Positions 9,018-17,944 of a DNA stretch of 64,000 nucleotides are shown here, in pieces (positions within the stretch are counted from its first letter, which is position 1; each line of letters opens with the position of its first letter). The DNA is from Burkholderiales bacterium 70-64 (GTDB taxonomy: Bacteria > Pseudomonadota > Gammaproteobacteria > Burkholderiales > Burkholderiaceae_E). The notes beneath the pieces are model-generated. The model had not been told where the DNA came from. It ran no database searches and saw nothing but the letters and a program-made list of their open reading frames with translations. The DNA lies in the NCBI GenBank assembly GCA_001898645.1, contig MKUQ01000026.1, positions 30,493 through 94,492 of the forward strand, read 5' to 3'. The translations under genes and the position numbers were made by a program.

Positions 9018-9889
9018 CGCTTGAACAGCCCGTTCGGTTTCCACAGCAGCACCGCGATGAAGAGGCCGTAGGACAGCAGCGGCTTGAGCGAGGGGCTGCC
9101 GAAGTGGGTGCCGAGCGCCTCGATCACGCCCAGCGCCAACGCGGCGACCAGGCTGCCGGTCATGCTGCCGAAGCCGCCGAGGGTGATGACGATGAGCGCG
9201 GTCACCGTGTAGGGCTCGCCGATGGCCGGCGAGATCGCATAGGTCATCGACAGCAGGCTGCCGGCCAGGCCCGACAGGCCCAGGCCGATGCCGAACATCA
9301 GCGGGTGCAGGCGGGCGGTGTCGATGCCCACCAGCTGTGCGCCGACGGGCGACTGCATCAGCGCGCGCACGCCCTTGCCGAGCAGGCTCCTCCTCAGCAC
9401 GACGATGAGCGCCACGCTCACCGCCAGCGCCACGGCGGCCAGCAGCAGCTTGTTGGCGGCGAACTGCGCGCCGCCCACCGACACCGGGTCGGTCAGGTAG
9501 TCATAGCCGCGCAGCTCGCCGCCCCACACCAGCGAGGCGAAGTTCTGCACCAGGAACATCAGGCCGAAGGCGACCATCAGCCCGCGCGCCTCGAACACGT
9601 CGAGGTCGGGCGAGGTGGCGGCGAGGCGCCGGAACGCCAGGCGGTGGATGAGCAGCCCCAGCACGACCATGAGGACGAAGACGATCGGCGCCGTCAGCAG
9701 CGGCGAGACGCCCAGGTATGTGTATGCGAGCCAGGCCGCGAACGCACCGAGCATCAGGAACTCGCCGTGGGCGATGTTCAGGATGCGCATCAGCCCGTAC
9801 TGCAGGTTCAGGCCGAGGGCGACGAGCGCGTACACGCCCCCGGTGATCAGGCCGGAGGCGATGAGCTCGAGCCATGCGCCGAACGACAT
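9014..9889 (-). CDS. livH: LivH-type ABC transporter permease
   Basis: A 291-residue permease beginning MSFGAWLELIASGLITGG. The NIAHGEFLMLGAF segment near residue 35 is the hallmark of LivH proteins, and GVRALMQSPVGAQLVGID is the coupling loop. The open frame extends far upstream (to 11509), but that part is antiphase to the binding-protein gene and is not coding. It lies 17 bases downstream of the binding-protein stop, so the order is binding protein, livH, livM, livG, livF, aldehyde dehydrogenase. Confidence 0.9.
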   Translation of the reverse strand: MSFGAWLELIASGLITGGVYALVALGLNLQYGLMRILNIAHGEFLMLGAFAAWLAYTYLGVSPLLTAPIVFVLMVVLGLLIHRLAFRRLAATSPDLDVFEARGLMVAFGLMFLVQNFASLVWGGELRGYDYLTDPVSVGGAQFAANKLLLAAVALAVSVALIVVLRRSLLGKGVRALMQSPVGAQLVGIDTARLHPLMFGIGLGLSGLAGSLLSMTYAISPAIGEPYTVTALIVITLGGFGSMTGSLVAALALGVIEALGTHFGSPSLKPLLSYGLFIAVLLWKPNGLFKR

Positions 9890-9906
9890 CCGCGACGCTT
9901 GCCCGC

Positions 9907-11112
9907 TTATTTCCAGGCCGGCTTGGGCATCACCAGCTGGGCAGTGGCGATGCTCCTGGGCCAGACCACCTCGAACTCGCCGTTCTGCCACTGCCCCACG
10001 CTGCCCGGGGTGGCGACGTTCTCGCTGCCCTCGAAGCGCACCGGGCCGATGATGGTCTTGTGCTCGTTCTTCGCGACGTAGTCGCGGATCGCCTTGCGAT
10101 CGAGGCCGACCTTGGCCACCGCCTGCGTCAGGATCTCCAGGCCGGCCCAGCAGTGGCCGCTGGCCCAGCGATCGGGCTCCTTGCCGCCGAACTTCGCGGT
10201 GTGGGCCTGGAAATAGGCCTTGGCCCCGGGGCTGGTCGCGGCATTCCAGGAGCCCATGCCCGACACACCCTCGGCACCGGCGCCGAGCACGTTGCGGTAG
10301 AGCTGGAAGGCGGTGCCCACCGAGGCATAGAACAGCTTCGGATTGAAGCCGATCTCCTTGGACTGCTTGCTGGCGAGGATGGTGTCGGGCGGATAGGTGA
10401 TGCCGATGAAGGCGTCGGGGTTCTGGTCCTTGATGGTGCGCAGCACCGGCGCCAGGTCCTTCACGCCGAGCGGATAGCCCTTGCGCTCGACCACCCGGAT
10501 GTCGGTCTTCTTCAGCGCGGCGTTGAGCGCGGCGAAGTTCTCCAGCCCGAACAGGTCGTCCATGTACAGGATCGCGATGGTCTTCACGCCGTTGGCCACC
10601 AGCATGTCGACCAGCGCCCCCATCATCCGGTCGGGCTGCTGCAGCAGCGAGAAGAAGTACGGCAGGTGCATGTCGATCAGCTTGCGCGACAGCGCGGTCG
10701 GCGCGAGCATCGGATAGCCGAAACGGTTGGCCAGCGGCGCTAGGGCGAAGTTGGCGTTCGACCCCCAGGGCGGCAGGATCAGGTCGACCTTGTCGCTGCC
10801 CATCAGCTTCTCGTAGCTGCGGATGCAGGTCTCGATCTCGCTGCGATCGTCGAAGCTCACCAGCTCGATGCGCCGCCGCGTGCCCTTCACGTCCAGCCCG
10901 CCGGCGGCGTTCTGCTGCTCGGCCCACATCAGGAAGTTGGGCTCCTGGCTGACCTGCGCGCCGCCGGCCCACGGACCGGTGCGGGCGATCGCATAGCCGA
11001 CGCGCACCGGCGCGGACTGCGAGCGGGCCAGCGAGGGCACGGCCAAGCCGGCGGCACCGGCGGCGAGGGCCTGCACGGTGCTGCGGCGGGTAGAGGACGG
11101 GGGCGTGCTCAT
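9907..11112 (-). CDS. Periplasmic substrate-binding protein of the Liv-type ABC transporter
   Basis: A 401-residue type I periplasmic binding protein (Peripla_BP_6 class). The N-terminus STRRSTVQALAAGAAG is a twin-arginine-like leader with cleavage probably after LARSQS. The mature part begins VRVGYAIARTGPWAGG, the ligand-lobe start typical of LivJ/K and of amide- or aromatic-acid-binding relatives. The ligand cannot be read from sequence; aldehyde dehydrogenase in the same operon and an AraC/FeaR-like regulator argue against ordinary leucine uptake. It is the first gene of the minus-strand operon, so the promoter should lie in 11113-11336. Confidence 0.88.
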   Translation of the reverse strand: MSTPPSSTRRSTVQALAAGAAGLAVPSLARSQSAPVRVGYAIARTGPWAGGAQVSQEPNFLMWAEQQNAAGGLDVKGTRRRIELVSFDDRSEIETCIRSYEKLMGSDKVDLILPPWGSNANFALAPLANRFGYPMLAPTALSRKLIDMHLPYFFSLLQQPDRMMGALVDMLVANGVKTIAILYMDDLFGLENFAALNAALKKTDIRVVERKGYPLGVKDLAPVLRTIKDQNPDAFIGITYPPDTILASKQSKEIGFNPKLFYASVGTAFQLYRNVLGAGAEGVSGMGSWNAATSPGAKAYFQAHTAKFGGKEPDRWASGHCWAGLEILTQAVAKVGLDRKAIRDYVAKNEHKTIIGPVRFEGSENVATPGSVGQWQNGEFEVVWPRSIATAQLVMPKPAWK

Positions 11113-11272
11113 GACGTTCTCCTTCGGGTCTGCGGCCCGTGCGTGAGGTCTCCGGTACAGGGATGGTAGGGCTCGCCCGGCCGCCCTGCTTCGCCGGCCG
11201 TGCAGCGCCGCTTGACGATTTGTGCACAGGCGGATCCGTACTTTCCCGGATACGCGGCCCGGCGCGCTCCGT

Positions 11273-11305
11273 TCCGATACGGATGGGCCCCGGCCACCGG
11301 ATAAT
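11273..11305 (+). promoter_or_regulatory. Candidate operator and -10 in the araC/liv divergent region
   Basis: The 224-base divergent spacer holds an imperfect palindrome TCCGATACGGA (11273-11283) and, 16 bases on, GATAAT (11300-11305), a fair -10 for araC. A second TCCG-n8-CGGA pair occurs at 11235-11250. They sit where an AraC-type protein could act on both promoters. No binding data; inference from symmetry and position. Confidence 0.3.
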
Positions 11306-11336
11306 CGGACCGTCAGCAGGAAACCGGAGGATCCGC

Positions 11337-12299
11337 ATGACCAGCTTCACGCCGACGATGAGCACCGACCAGGTGTCCGCGCGCGACCGCGCCCCCTGCT
11401 GGTCGGAGTGGATCAGCCGGCTCTTCTGCGGCCTGCAGTCCGACCTGTACGGCGACATCGACTTCGACGGCCACATGGCCACCGAGCGCGCCGGCGACGT
11501 GGTGCTCACCCGGCTGGAAGCCGACCGTCACCGCGTGCTCAAGAACGACCGCCTGGTGCGCGCGAGCGAGATCGGCTACCTGAAGATCGTGGCGCCCTAC
11601 CGCGGCAGCGCCGAGGTCGAGCAGATGGGCCGCCGCGCCCGGGTGTCGCCGGGCGAGTGGAGCGTCTACGACACCACCGACAGCTACCAGGTGGCCAACC
11701 CGACGCGGGTGGAGCACCTCATCGTGATGGTGCCCAAGGCGCCGCTGCTCGAGCGCGGCCTGCCGCTGCGCGAGCTGATGGCGCGGCCGCTGGGCGCGGG
11801 CGGCGGCATCTCGCGGCTGGCCCTGCAGGCCATGCGGGGCGCCTGGCAGGAGCTGCCCGCGATCACCCCCGATGCCGCGCGCGGGGTCGGCGAGGCGATC
11901 ATGCAGCTGGTGCACCTGTCGCTGCTCGAGCTGGCCGGGCACGAGAGCGCCCCCACCCAGCGCGAGGCGCTGCGCGAGCGCATCAAGCAGGTGGTGGCGC
12001 GCCGCCTGGGCGATCCGTCGCTGACGGTGGAGGCCATCGCCCTGGCGGTCAACTGCAGCCGCCGCCATCTCTACAACGCCTTCAGCGACGAGCCGGCCGG
12101 CGTGGCCGGCTACGTGCTCACGCAGAGGCTCGAGGCCTGTCGACGCGATTTCGAGGACGCGCGCCAGGATGCCGTGTCGATCACCGAGATCGCGCTGCGG
12201 CGCGGCTTCAACCACCCGGCGCACTTCAGCCGCGCGTTCAAGGCCCGCTTCGGCACGACGCCCAGCCAGTGGCGGGCCCGCCGCATGCTGGTGACTTGA
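11337..12299 (+). CDS. AraC family transcriptional regulator (FeaR-like)
   Basis: A 320-residue activator-type protein. Residues about 20-200 resemble the AraC_binding_2 (cupin-like) sensor seen in FeaR and related regulators (SPGEWSVYDTTDSYQV). The C-terminal ~100 residues carry two helix-turn-helix units, including NCSRRHLYNAF and ITEIALRRGFNHPAHFSRAFKAR cut as ALRRGFNHPAHFSRAF. The ATG at 11337 follows a strong GGAGG at 11326-11330; longer frames upstream lack coding character. Divergence from the transporter/aldehyde dehydrogenase operon makes that operon the likely target; FeaR-type regulators typically control aromatic aldehyde metabolism. Confidence 0.9.
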   Translation: MTSFTPTMSTDQVSARDRAPCWSEWISRLFCGLQSDLYGDIDFDGHMATERAGDVVLTRLEADRHRVLKNDRLVRASEIGYLKIVAPYRGSAEVEQMGRRARVSPGEWSVYDTTDSYQVANPTRVEHLIVMVPKAPLLERGLPLRELMARPLGAGGGISRLALQAMRGAWQELPAITPDAARGVGEAIMQLVHLSLLELAGHESAPTQREALRERIKQVVARRLGDPSLTVEAIALAVNCSRRHLYNAFSDEPAGVAGYVLTQRLEACRRDFEDARQDAVSITEIALRRGFNHPAHFSRAFKARFGTTPSQWRARRMLVT

Positions 12300-12343
12300 G
12301 ACGCGGCCGCGCGCGCTTCGGTTGCTCCACCGTGGGGGTTGAG

Positions 12344-12373
12344 CTGAAGCCGGAGGAAGGAGGCTCGCTTCAG
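12344..12373. terminator. Weak inverted repeat between convergent genes
   Basis: CTGAAGC at 12344-12350 pairs with GCTTCAG at 12367-12373 around a 16-base loop, overlapping the M48 protease stop. There is no T-tract on either strand, so terminator function is only possible. Confidence 0.22.
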
Positions 12374-14316
12374 TACACCGGTTCCGGCGCGTCGCTGCGC
12401 ACGTCCGGCAGGTCGACCACGCTGCGCGGCACCGGGCAATCGATGGCCGCGGCCACCGCGCGCACGAAGGCCTCGAAGTTCGGCTCGCCCGGGGTGCGCG
12501 CAAGCGATTGCAGGACCCGCAGCAGGATGGGCTTGCGCAGCGGCGGCAGCGCGAGCAGCGCCTCGAGCGCCAGGCCCAGCTCGACCGAACCGACCTCGTC
12601 GGGCGTGGCCGCCGGCGGCGGCACGTCGAGCAGTGCGGCGGCGTCGGCCAGCGCATCGCGCGTGTTGCGCGCCGACGCCTGGCCGATGGCCGCCGCCATC
12701 GAGAACAGCGCCGCCAGCGCGCGGCTCTGCGCGGCCTTCGAGACCGCCGCGCGGCGCTCGCGCGCCGGATGCGCCACCGTCGGCTGCAGGCGATGGCGCG
12801 CCAGGGTGTAGTAGATCCACTCCGCCGCCTGCACCCGGCCGTCGCGCTCGACGGCGGCGCGACATCGGTCGAGCAGCTCGCGCCGGTGCGCCGCGCTCCA
12901 GCCGCGCACGCGCGCCAGCAGCAGCTCGAGCAGCGGCACGCGCAGCGACGCGCCGGCCGGCGACACCAGCCAATGCAGCGACAGCCGCAGCGTCGCATCG
13001 GGCTCGTCGCCGGGCACGCCGGCCACCAGCGCCACCAGCCAGCGGCCGGCCGTCTCGAAGCCGAGCGAGGCCGAGCGGATCTGGGCGATCAGCGCCGAAG
13101 CGGGCGAGGAGACGTTGGCCACGGTCTGCGGACCGAGCAGCGCGGTGTCGATCGTCGTCGGCCCTTCGGACTCGAAGGGCAGGCTCTCCAGGAGCGGCGC
13201 GCGCGCGGCTGCGAGCGCCTGTGCGCCGCCCGCCTCGGCTGTGCCTTCGATTGCGTCCCCGGCGCCTGCCGCAGCTGCTGCGCCCGCCGTGCCCGTCCGG
13301 CCGACCACCCCGCCCGGTCCGCCCGCAGCGCCGGCCGGCTTGATCGGCGCCATGCGCCGCCCGTACAGGCGCCGGATGCGTTGCTCGAGCGACGGATGGG
13401 TGTCGAGCCATCCGCCCAGGCCGGCCGGCTGCACCAGCAGGAAGTGGCTCACCAGCGGTGTGTAATGCGAGCGCAAGGGCGCCGCGACCTCGCCCGCGAT
13501 GCGTCGCAGCGCGCGGCCCAGGCCATCGCGGTCGCGCGTGATCTGCACCGCCAGCGCATCGGCGAGATATTCGCGCTGGCGGCTGATGCCCGCCCTGAGC
13601 ACCTGCGCGGCCAGCACGCCGAGCAGCCCCACGGCCGACAGCAGCAATCCGGCCACCATCCAGACCAGCCGCGGCAGGCCCCAGCGCCCGAACGGCCCCG
13701 GCGGATCGTGCGAGACGGCGGCCGTCAGCAGGCGGAAGCCGGCCAGCCGCAGCGAATACAGGCCGTAGAGGGCTGCGGTCAGCCGCGTGTTCAACGCCGC
13801 GTCGCCGCTGACGATGTGTGCGAACTCGTGGGCGAGCACGCCCTGCAGCTCCGCGCGCCCGAGCCGCTCGAGCGCGCCGCGGGTGACCATCACCGCCGCC
13901 ACGCCGGGACGCTCGCCGGTCGCCAGCGCGTTGATCGATTCGTCGTCGAGCACATACAGCGCCGGCACCGGCACACCGGCGCCGATCGCCACTTCCTCGG
14001 CGATGTCGCGCAGGCGCCGCTGCGTCGGCTGCGCCGCATCGAGCGCGCGCGCGCCCAGGCGTCGGGCCAGCGCGGCCCCGCCGTCGCGCAGGCGGCCCAG
14101 CTCCACCCAGGCGCCGCCGAACACGATCAGCAGCGTGACGAAGGTATTGGTGGTGAAGAAATATGGCGGCCAGCGGGTGCCGCCGCCCAGCAGTGCCCAG
14201 CCCACCACGGCGGCGGCGTCGACCGCGAGCACCACGGCGAGCAGCGCGAGAGCGAACAGGCCGACCAGCCGCCGCGAGGCCGCCCTCGCCCGTTCCTGGT
14301 GGGCGTAGAAGTCCAT
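12370..14316 (-). CDS. M48 family zinc metalloprotease with large C-terminal extension
   Basis: A 648-residue membrane protease related to HtpX. Two transmembrane segments lie at residues ~17-45 and ~53-72. The zinc motif HEFAH is at 163-167 and the third ligand is the Glu in REYLADA near residue 250. Two further hydrophobic segments lie between them (residues ~175-235). The remaining ~310 residues, after LYGRRMAPIKPAG, are Ala/Gly/Arg-rich with repeated helical character and no family I recognise; HtpX itself is about 290 residues, so this half is extra. The neighbour downstream of its promoter side is lemA, and M48/LemA pairing is common. Likely role is membrane-protein or envelope quality control; substrates unknown. 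Confidence 0.85.
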   Translation of the reverse strand: MDFYAHQERARAASRRLVGLFALALLAVVLAVDAAAVVGWALLGGGTRWPPYFFTTNTFVTLLIVFGGAWVELGRLRDGGAALARRLGARALDAAQPTQRRLRDIAEEVAIGAGVPVPALYVLDDESINALATGERPGVAAVMVTRGALERLGRAELQGVLAHEFAHIVSGDAALNTRLTAALYGLYSLRLAGFRLLTAAVSHDPPGPFGRWGLPRLVWMVAGLLLSAVGLLGVLAAQVLRAGISRQREYLADALAVQITRDRDGLGRALRRIAGEVAAPLRSHYTPLVSHFLLVQPAGLGGWLDTHPSLEQRIRRLYGRRMAPIKPAGAAGGPGGVVGRTGTAGAAAAAGAGDAIEGTAEAGGAQALAAARAPLLESLPFESEGPTTIDTALLGPQTVANVSSPASALIAQIRSASLGFETAGRWLVALVAGVPGDEPDATLRLSLHWLVSPAGASLRVPLLELLLARVRGWSAAHRRELLDRCRAAVERDGRVQAAEWIYYTLARHRLQPTVAHPARERRAAVSKAAQSRALAALFSMAAAIGQASARNTRDALADAAALLDVPPPAATPDEVGSVELGLALEALLALPPLRKPILLRVLQSLARTPGEPNFEAFVRAVAAAIDCPVPRSVVDLPDVRSDAPEPVY

Positions 14317-14332
14317 CCCGGCGTGGCCGCCT

Positions 14333-14929
14333 TCAGAGGGCGACCGCGACGGGCTGCCGTTCCTGCGCCGAAGCGGTCGCGCGCAATACGTTCGCCGTGC
14401 CGAATCCGCACCACGAGGCGACCAACGAGGCGGGGAACGACTCGACCGCAGTGTTGTAGCTCATGACCTGGTCGTTGAATGCCTGGCGCGCGAAGCCGAT
14501 GCGGTTCTCGGTCGTGCCGAGCTCCTCGGTCAGCCGGTGCACGGTGTCGTCGGCGCGCAGCTCCGGGTACTGCTCGACCAGTGCCATCAGGCGAGACAGC
14601 GGCCGCGCGAGGGCGGCCTCGGCCGCCTCGAGGGCGACCAGCGCCTGGCCGTCGCGCGGGCGGTGCAGCGCGACCTCGCTCGCATCGCTGGCACGCTGGC
14701 GTGCGGCGATCACCGCCTCCAGCGTCTGGCGTTCGTGCGCGAGATAGGCGCGGGTGGCCGTCACCAGGTTCGGGATCAGGTCGTAGCGACGCTTCAGTTG
14801 CACGTCGATCTGGGCGTACGCGTTCTGGTAGCGATTGCGCAAGGTGACGAAGCGGTTGAAGACGGCCACGCCCCACATCAGCGGCACCATCAGCACGCCG
14901 ATCAGCAGCAGGATCGATCCGCTCGACAT
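14333..14929 (-). CDS. lemA: LemA family protein
   Basis: A 198-residue LemA-type protein with one N-terminal membrane segment (MSSGSILLLIGVLMVPLMWG) and a long helical bundle. The motif RRYDLIPNLVTATRAYLAHE is the family signature. The start at 14929 is supported by AAGGAGTGAAGCTC just upstream; the longer frame to 15025 lacks a start signal. The stop lies 16 bases before the M48 protease start, so the two are very probably cotranscribed and may act together at the inner membrane. Biochemical function of LemA proteins is not established. Confidence 0.9.
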   Translation of the reverse strand: MSSGSILLLIGVLMVPLMWGVAVFNRFVTLRNRYQNAYAQIDVQLKRRYDLIPNLVTATRAYLAHERQTLEAVIAARQRASDASEVALHRPRDGQALVALEAAEAALARPLSRLMALVEQYPELRADDTVHRLTEELGTTENRIGFARQAFNDQVMSYNTAVESFPASLVASWCGFGTANVLRATASAQERQPVAVAL

Positions 14930-15052
14930 GAGCTTCACTCCTTCCGGTTGCGCGTGGACGATGTGGAATTGTCCTGCGAAACCGGCGCGCGCACGCGTCG
15001 GCGCCGTGCCGCTCGTCGGGCGCACGGCGGCATCCGTCCGCCTGGAAAATCG

Positions 15053-15083
15053 AGGGCCTGTTCACACTACGATCGTCCCCGGC
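15053..15083 (+). repeat. Dispersed 31-bp repeat, copy 1 (half-element)
   Basis: The segment beginning agggcctgttcacactac recurs at 33952-33982 with one mismatch in 31 bases. Here it lies alone in the lemA/dolP spacer; the second copy is followed by an inverted partner of its first 13 bases, which is missing here. It looks like a partial copy of a REP-like palindromic element. Confidence 0.6.
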
Positions 15084-15111
15084 GTGGAGACGATCGCGGC
15101 ACGAACGGGCG

Positions 15112-15723
15112 CTATTCGCGGTGCGCGGTGCGCCCCGCCTCTTCCTCGGTGATGTACTCGAACACCGTGACCACGCGCTGCACGCCGGCGACGCGGCTGG
15201 CGACGTCGGCGGCACGCGTGCCTTCGCGCCGCGAGACCAGCCCCATCAGGTAGACGTTGCCCGACTCGGTGACCACCTTGATGGTGTTGGCCTGCAGGTC
15301 CTTGGCGTTGAACAGCGCCGCCTTCACGCGCGCGGTGATCAGCGAATCGGCGGTCTTGGTCTCGAGCGACGGCTGGCCGGCGATCTGCAGCTCGTTGTGG
15401 ATCGAGCGGACGTTGTCGAGCTCGCCGACCACCGCCTCGGCCGTGCGCTTGTCCTTCTCGCTCGCCACCTGGCCGGTGAGCAGCACCTTGCGGTTGTAGC
15501 TCGTGACGCTCACGCCGCCGGGCTGCTCGAGCGCGCTGCGCAGGCGGTTCATCGCCTTGAGCTCGATGCCCTGGTCTTCGGTCTGCGCGCCGACGGTGCG
15601 CCGGTCGATCGCCGCCATGGTGCCGACGGCGGCCCCGGTGGCCATCACCGGCAGGCAGCCCGGCAGAGTCAGCGTGGCGGCGAGCGCGGCGGCGAGAACG
15701 GCAGGACGCAACAGACGGGGCAT
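15112..15723 (-). CDS. dolP: DolP/YraP-like outer-membrane lipoprotein with two BON domains
   Basis: A 203-residue protein with a lipoprotein signal: hydrophobic stretch, then LPGC with the acylated Cys at residue 22. Two BON domains follow (residues ~50-120 and ~125-195); VSVTSYNRKVLLTGQV and NTIKVVTESGNVYLMG are their core strands. E. coli DolP (YraP) has the same layout and supports outer-membrane integrity and septal peptidoglycan hydrolysis. The start at 15723 gives a clean signal peptide. It is the last gene of the lpoA-yraN-diaA-dolP run, matching the enterobacterial order. Confidence 0.9.
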   Translation of the reverse strand: MPRLLRPAVLAAALAATLTLPGCLPVMATGAAVGTMAAIDRRTVGAQTEDQGIELKAMNRLRSALEQPGGVSVTSYNRKVLLTGQVASEKDKRTAEAVVGELDNVRSIHNELQIAGQPSLETKTADSLITARVKAALFNAKDLQANTIKVVTESGNVYLMGLVSRREGTRAADVASRVAGVQRVVTVFEYITEEEAGRTAHRE

Positions 15724-15754
15724 GGCTACTCCTTCGGGCACGGGTTCACTCGGC

Positions 15755-16345
15755 TCATTCGTCGCCGAGCAGCGACGCATCGATGCCGTCGCACAGGCAA
15801 TGGATGATCAGCAGGTGCACTTCCTGGATGCGCGCGGTGCGCTCGTGCGGAACGCACAGGTGGACGTCGTCGGCGCGCAGCAGCGCCCCCAGCCGCCCGC
15901 CGCCGCGCCCGGTGAGCGCGATCACCTTCAGGCCGCGCTCCTGCGCGCTCTGCGCGGCCGCCAGCACGCTGGGCGAATTGCCGCTGGTGGAAAAGGCCAC
16001 CAGCACGTCGCCTTCGCGCCCGAGCGCGCGCACCTGGCGCGCGAACACCTGGTCGTAGGCGTAGTCGTTGGCGACCGCGGTGAGGATGGAGGTATCGGTG
16101 GTCAGGGCGATCGCGGCCAGCTCCGGACGCTCGCGCTCGAAGCGCCCGACCAGCTCGGCCGCCAGGTGCTGGCTGTCGGCCGCAGATCCGCCGTTGCCGC
16201 AGATCAGCAGCTTGCGATCGGCCGCCAGGGCCGCCGTGACCAGATCGACCGCCTGGGCGATCGGCGCGGCCAGCGCCGCGGCTGCGGCACGCTTGAGCTC
16301 GGCGCTGTCTTCGAAATGCTGGCGGATCCGGTCGATGAGGCTCAT
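15755..16345 (-). CDS. diaA: DiaA-like SIS-domain protein
   Basis: A 196-residue sugar isomerase (SIS) domain protein. [20 protein letters not shown] and [13 protein letters not shown] are the SIS phosphosugar-binding loops. GmhA (phosphoheptose isomerase) is closely related, but the position between yraN and dolP matches DiaA, the DnaA-binding initiator-associating protein. Whether it has isomerase activity cannot be told from sequence alone. It follows yraN by 75 bases. Confidence 0.85.
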   Translation of the reverse strand: MSLIDRIRQHFEDSAELKRAAAAALAAPIAQAVDLVTAALAADRKLLICGNGGSAADSQHLAAELVGRFERERPELAAIALTTDTSILTAVANDYAYDQVFARQVRALGREGDVLVAFSTSGNSPSVLAAAQSAQERGLKVIALTGRGGGRLGALLRADDVHLCVPHERTARIQEVHLLIIHCLCDGIDASLLGDE

Positions 16346-16420
16346 GGTCGCACCGTCGGTGCGCAGGGGGCCGCGGCGCGGCCCTCGGGCATCGATGGTG
16401 CGCGATTATACCGGCGCATA

Positions 16421-16774
16421 TCAGAACGCCCCGCGGATCCACTCGATCGAAGTGCCGTCGAGCGCGCACACATCGAAGCGGCACGGCGGCCAGCGGTCGC
16501 CGTAGCGCTGGTTCAGGTAGCGCTGCGCCTCGCGCTGCAGCCGCCGCTGCTTGGCCGGGCCGACCGAGGCGGCGGCCCCGCCGTAGTCGGTGCGGCCGCG
16601 GCTGCGCACCTCGACGAACACGATCGCCTCGCCGTCACGCATCACCAGATCGATCTCGCCGAGTCGGCTGGCCACGTTGCGCGCCAGCAGCGCCAGCCCG
16701 TGCGCGCGCAGGTGCTCGAGCGCACGCGCCTCGGCGGCATCGCCGAGCGCCTGCGCCGGCGAACGCCGGGTCAT
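16421..16774 (-). CDS. yraN: YraN family protein (UPF0102, endonuclease-like fold)
   Basis: A 117-residue protein of the YraN/UPF0102 family. The core GEIDLVMRDGEAIVFVEVRSR carries the D/E-x-K-like restriction-nuclease-fold residues (E, D and the ExR that replaces ExK); the segment is quoted only in part, as LGEIDLVMRDG and VFVEVRSR. Its ATG at 16774 overlaps the lpoA stop by four bases, so the pair is translationally coupled. Function is unconfirmed; the fold suggests DNA binding or cleavage. Confidence 0.9.
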   Translation of the reverse strand: MTRRSPAQALGDAAEARALEHLRAHGLALLARNVASRLGEIDLVMRDGEAIVFVEVRSRGRTDYGGAAASVGPAKQRRLQREAQRYLNQRYGDRWPPCRFDVCALDGTSIEWIRGAF

Positions 16775-17937
16775 TGCAGCGCGAGCGGCACCAGCAAGCC
16801 CTCGCGATACTCGGCCAGCACGCCGGAGCGTTCGATGGTGGCCTGCCCCCCTCTTCCGGACAGGCGCAGGCGCCCGGTCACGCCGTCGAGATCGGCCTGG
16901 GTGCGCTCCACGATCAGTTGACGGCCGAGCCGGAAGGCATCGATGCCCAGTGCGTACAGCTTCTGCAGTTCCGGGTGCATGTCGGCCGGCTTCGGATAGG
17001 CCATCACCGCGGCATTGTCGGGCTGTACCCGCCACGGCATGTCGACCAGCCTCACGCCGTCGAGGCCGGAGGTGCGCAACTGCCCGGCGGAGCCGTCGGC
17101 ACCGGGGATCTGCAGGGTGCCCGCATTGAGCGTGGAAGTGCCATAGACCGGGACGTCGGGCCCCAGCGCGATGTGCACCGCACGCGCCGCATCGGGCCCG
17201 GCGGCGACGAAGCAGACGTCGACGCTCTGGCGCGGCAGCACCGCGCGGGCACGCGCCAGCGTGGGCGTGCCGATGTCGACCGGATCGAACACGTCTCCGC
17301 CGAGCTCGCGCCAGCGCGCCGAGAACGCCGCAGCGCTGCGCCGACCCAGCCGCGTGGTGTCCTGGACCACGGCGGCGCGCGGGCGGCGTGAAGCGTTGGC
17401 CACCGTGGCCTCCTCCCAGGCGATCGATGCCACCTGCCGCGCATCGGCTTCGATCGGCAGGCCGAAGCCGATCATGTTCGGCGGCAGTGCGACGTCGTCG
17501 GGCTGGTTGAGCGCCAGCGTGAACACCGCGGGAGCGCCGGCCTGCGCGACCATGACGACCGCGTCGCGGGTGAGCGGGCCGATGACCAGCGAGAAGCCGC
17601 GGCTGCGCAGCTCGTCGTACAGCGCCAGCAGCGTGATCGGATCCTCGTCGATCTCGATGATCTCGAGCGACACGCTGCCGCCGTCGCGCGCGTGCGCCGC
17701 GCGCACCCCGGCGATCAGGGCCTGCGCGGCGCGCCGGAAGGCGCCGTTGGCCGGCGGCACCAGCAGGGCGAAGCCGATCGGCCCGTTGCCCACCACCTGG
17801 CGCTCGGCCGATGCCGTGCCGCGCCCTTCGGCGTCGGGCGCGCTTGTGTCGGTCTGGGCGAGCGCGGACAATGCCGGCACCGCGCCCGGCACGGCGGCGA
17901 GCAGTGCGCGCAGCGCATGGCGGCGCGCCGGTGACAT
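16771..17937 (-). CDS. lpoA: LpoA-like penicillin-binding protein activator (short form, no lipobox)
   Basis: A 388-residue type I periplasmic-binding-fold protein corresponding to the C-terminal domain of E. coli LpoA, which stimulates PBP1a. GPIGFALLVPPANGAFRRAA is the start of the fold. The leader MSPARRHALRALLAAVPGAVP ends ALSALAQ, a signal peptidase I-type site with no lipobox cysteine, so unlike E. coli LpoA this protein is predicted to be soluble in the periplasm. It lacks the N-terminal TPR-like domain. The start codon lies 7 bases from the divergent rsmI start, so its promoter must lie inside rsmI. Confidence 0.82.
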   Translation of the reverse strand: MSPARRHALRALLAAVPGAVPALSALAQTDTSAPDAEGRGTASAERQVVGNGPIGFALLVPPANGAFRRAAQALIAGVRAAHARDGGSVSLEIIEIDEDPITLLALYDELRSRGFSLVIGPLTRDAVVMVAQAGAPAVFTLALNQPDDVALPPNMIGFGLPIEADARQVASIAWEEATVANASRRPRAAVVQDTTRLGRRSAAAFSARWRELGGDVFDPVDIGTPTLARARAVLPRQSVDVCFVAAGPDAARAVHIALGPDVPVYGTSTLNAGTLQIPGADGSAGQLRTSGLDGVRLVDMPWRVQPDNAAVMAYPKPADMHPELQKLYALGIDAFRLGRQLIVERTQADLDGVTGRLRLSGRGGQATIERSGVLAEYREGLLVPLALQ

Positions 17938-17944
17938 GGATCGA

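Noticed and set aside
9890..11509. Upstream extension of the livH frame
   Set aside because: It lies in another phase of the binding-protein gene on the same strand and shows no conserved protein character.
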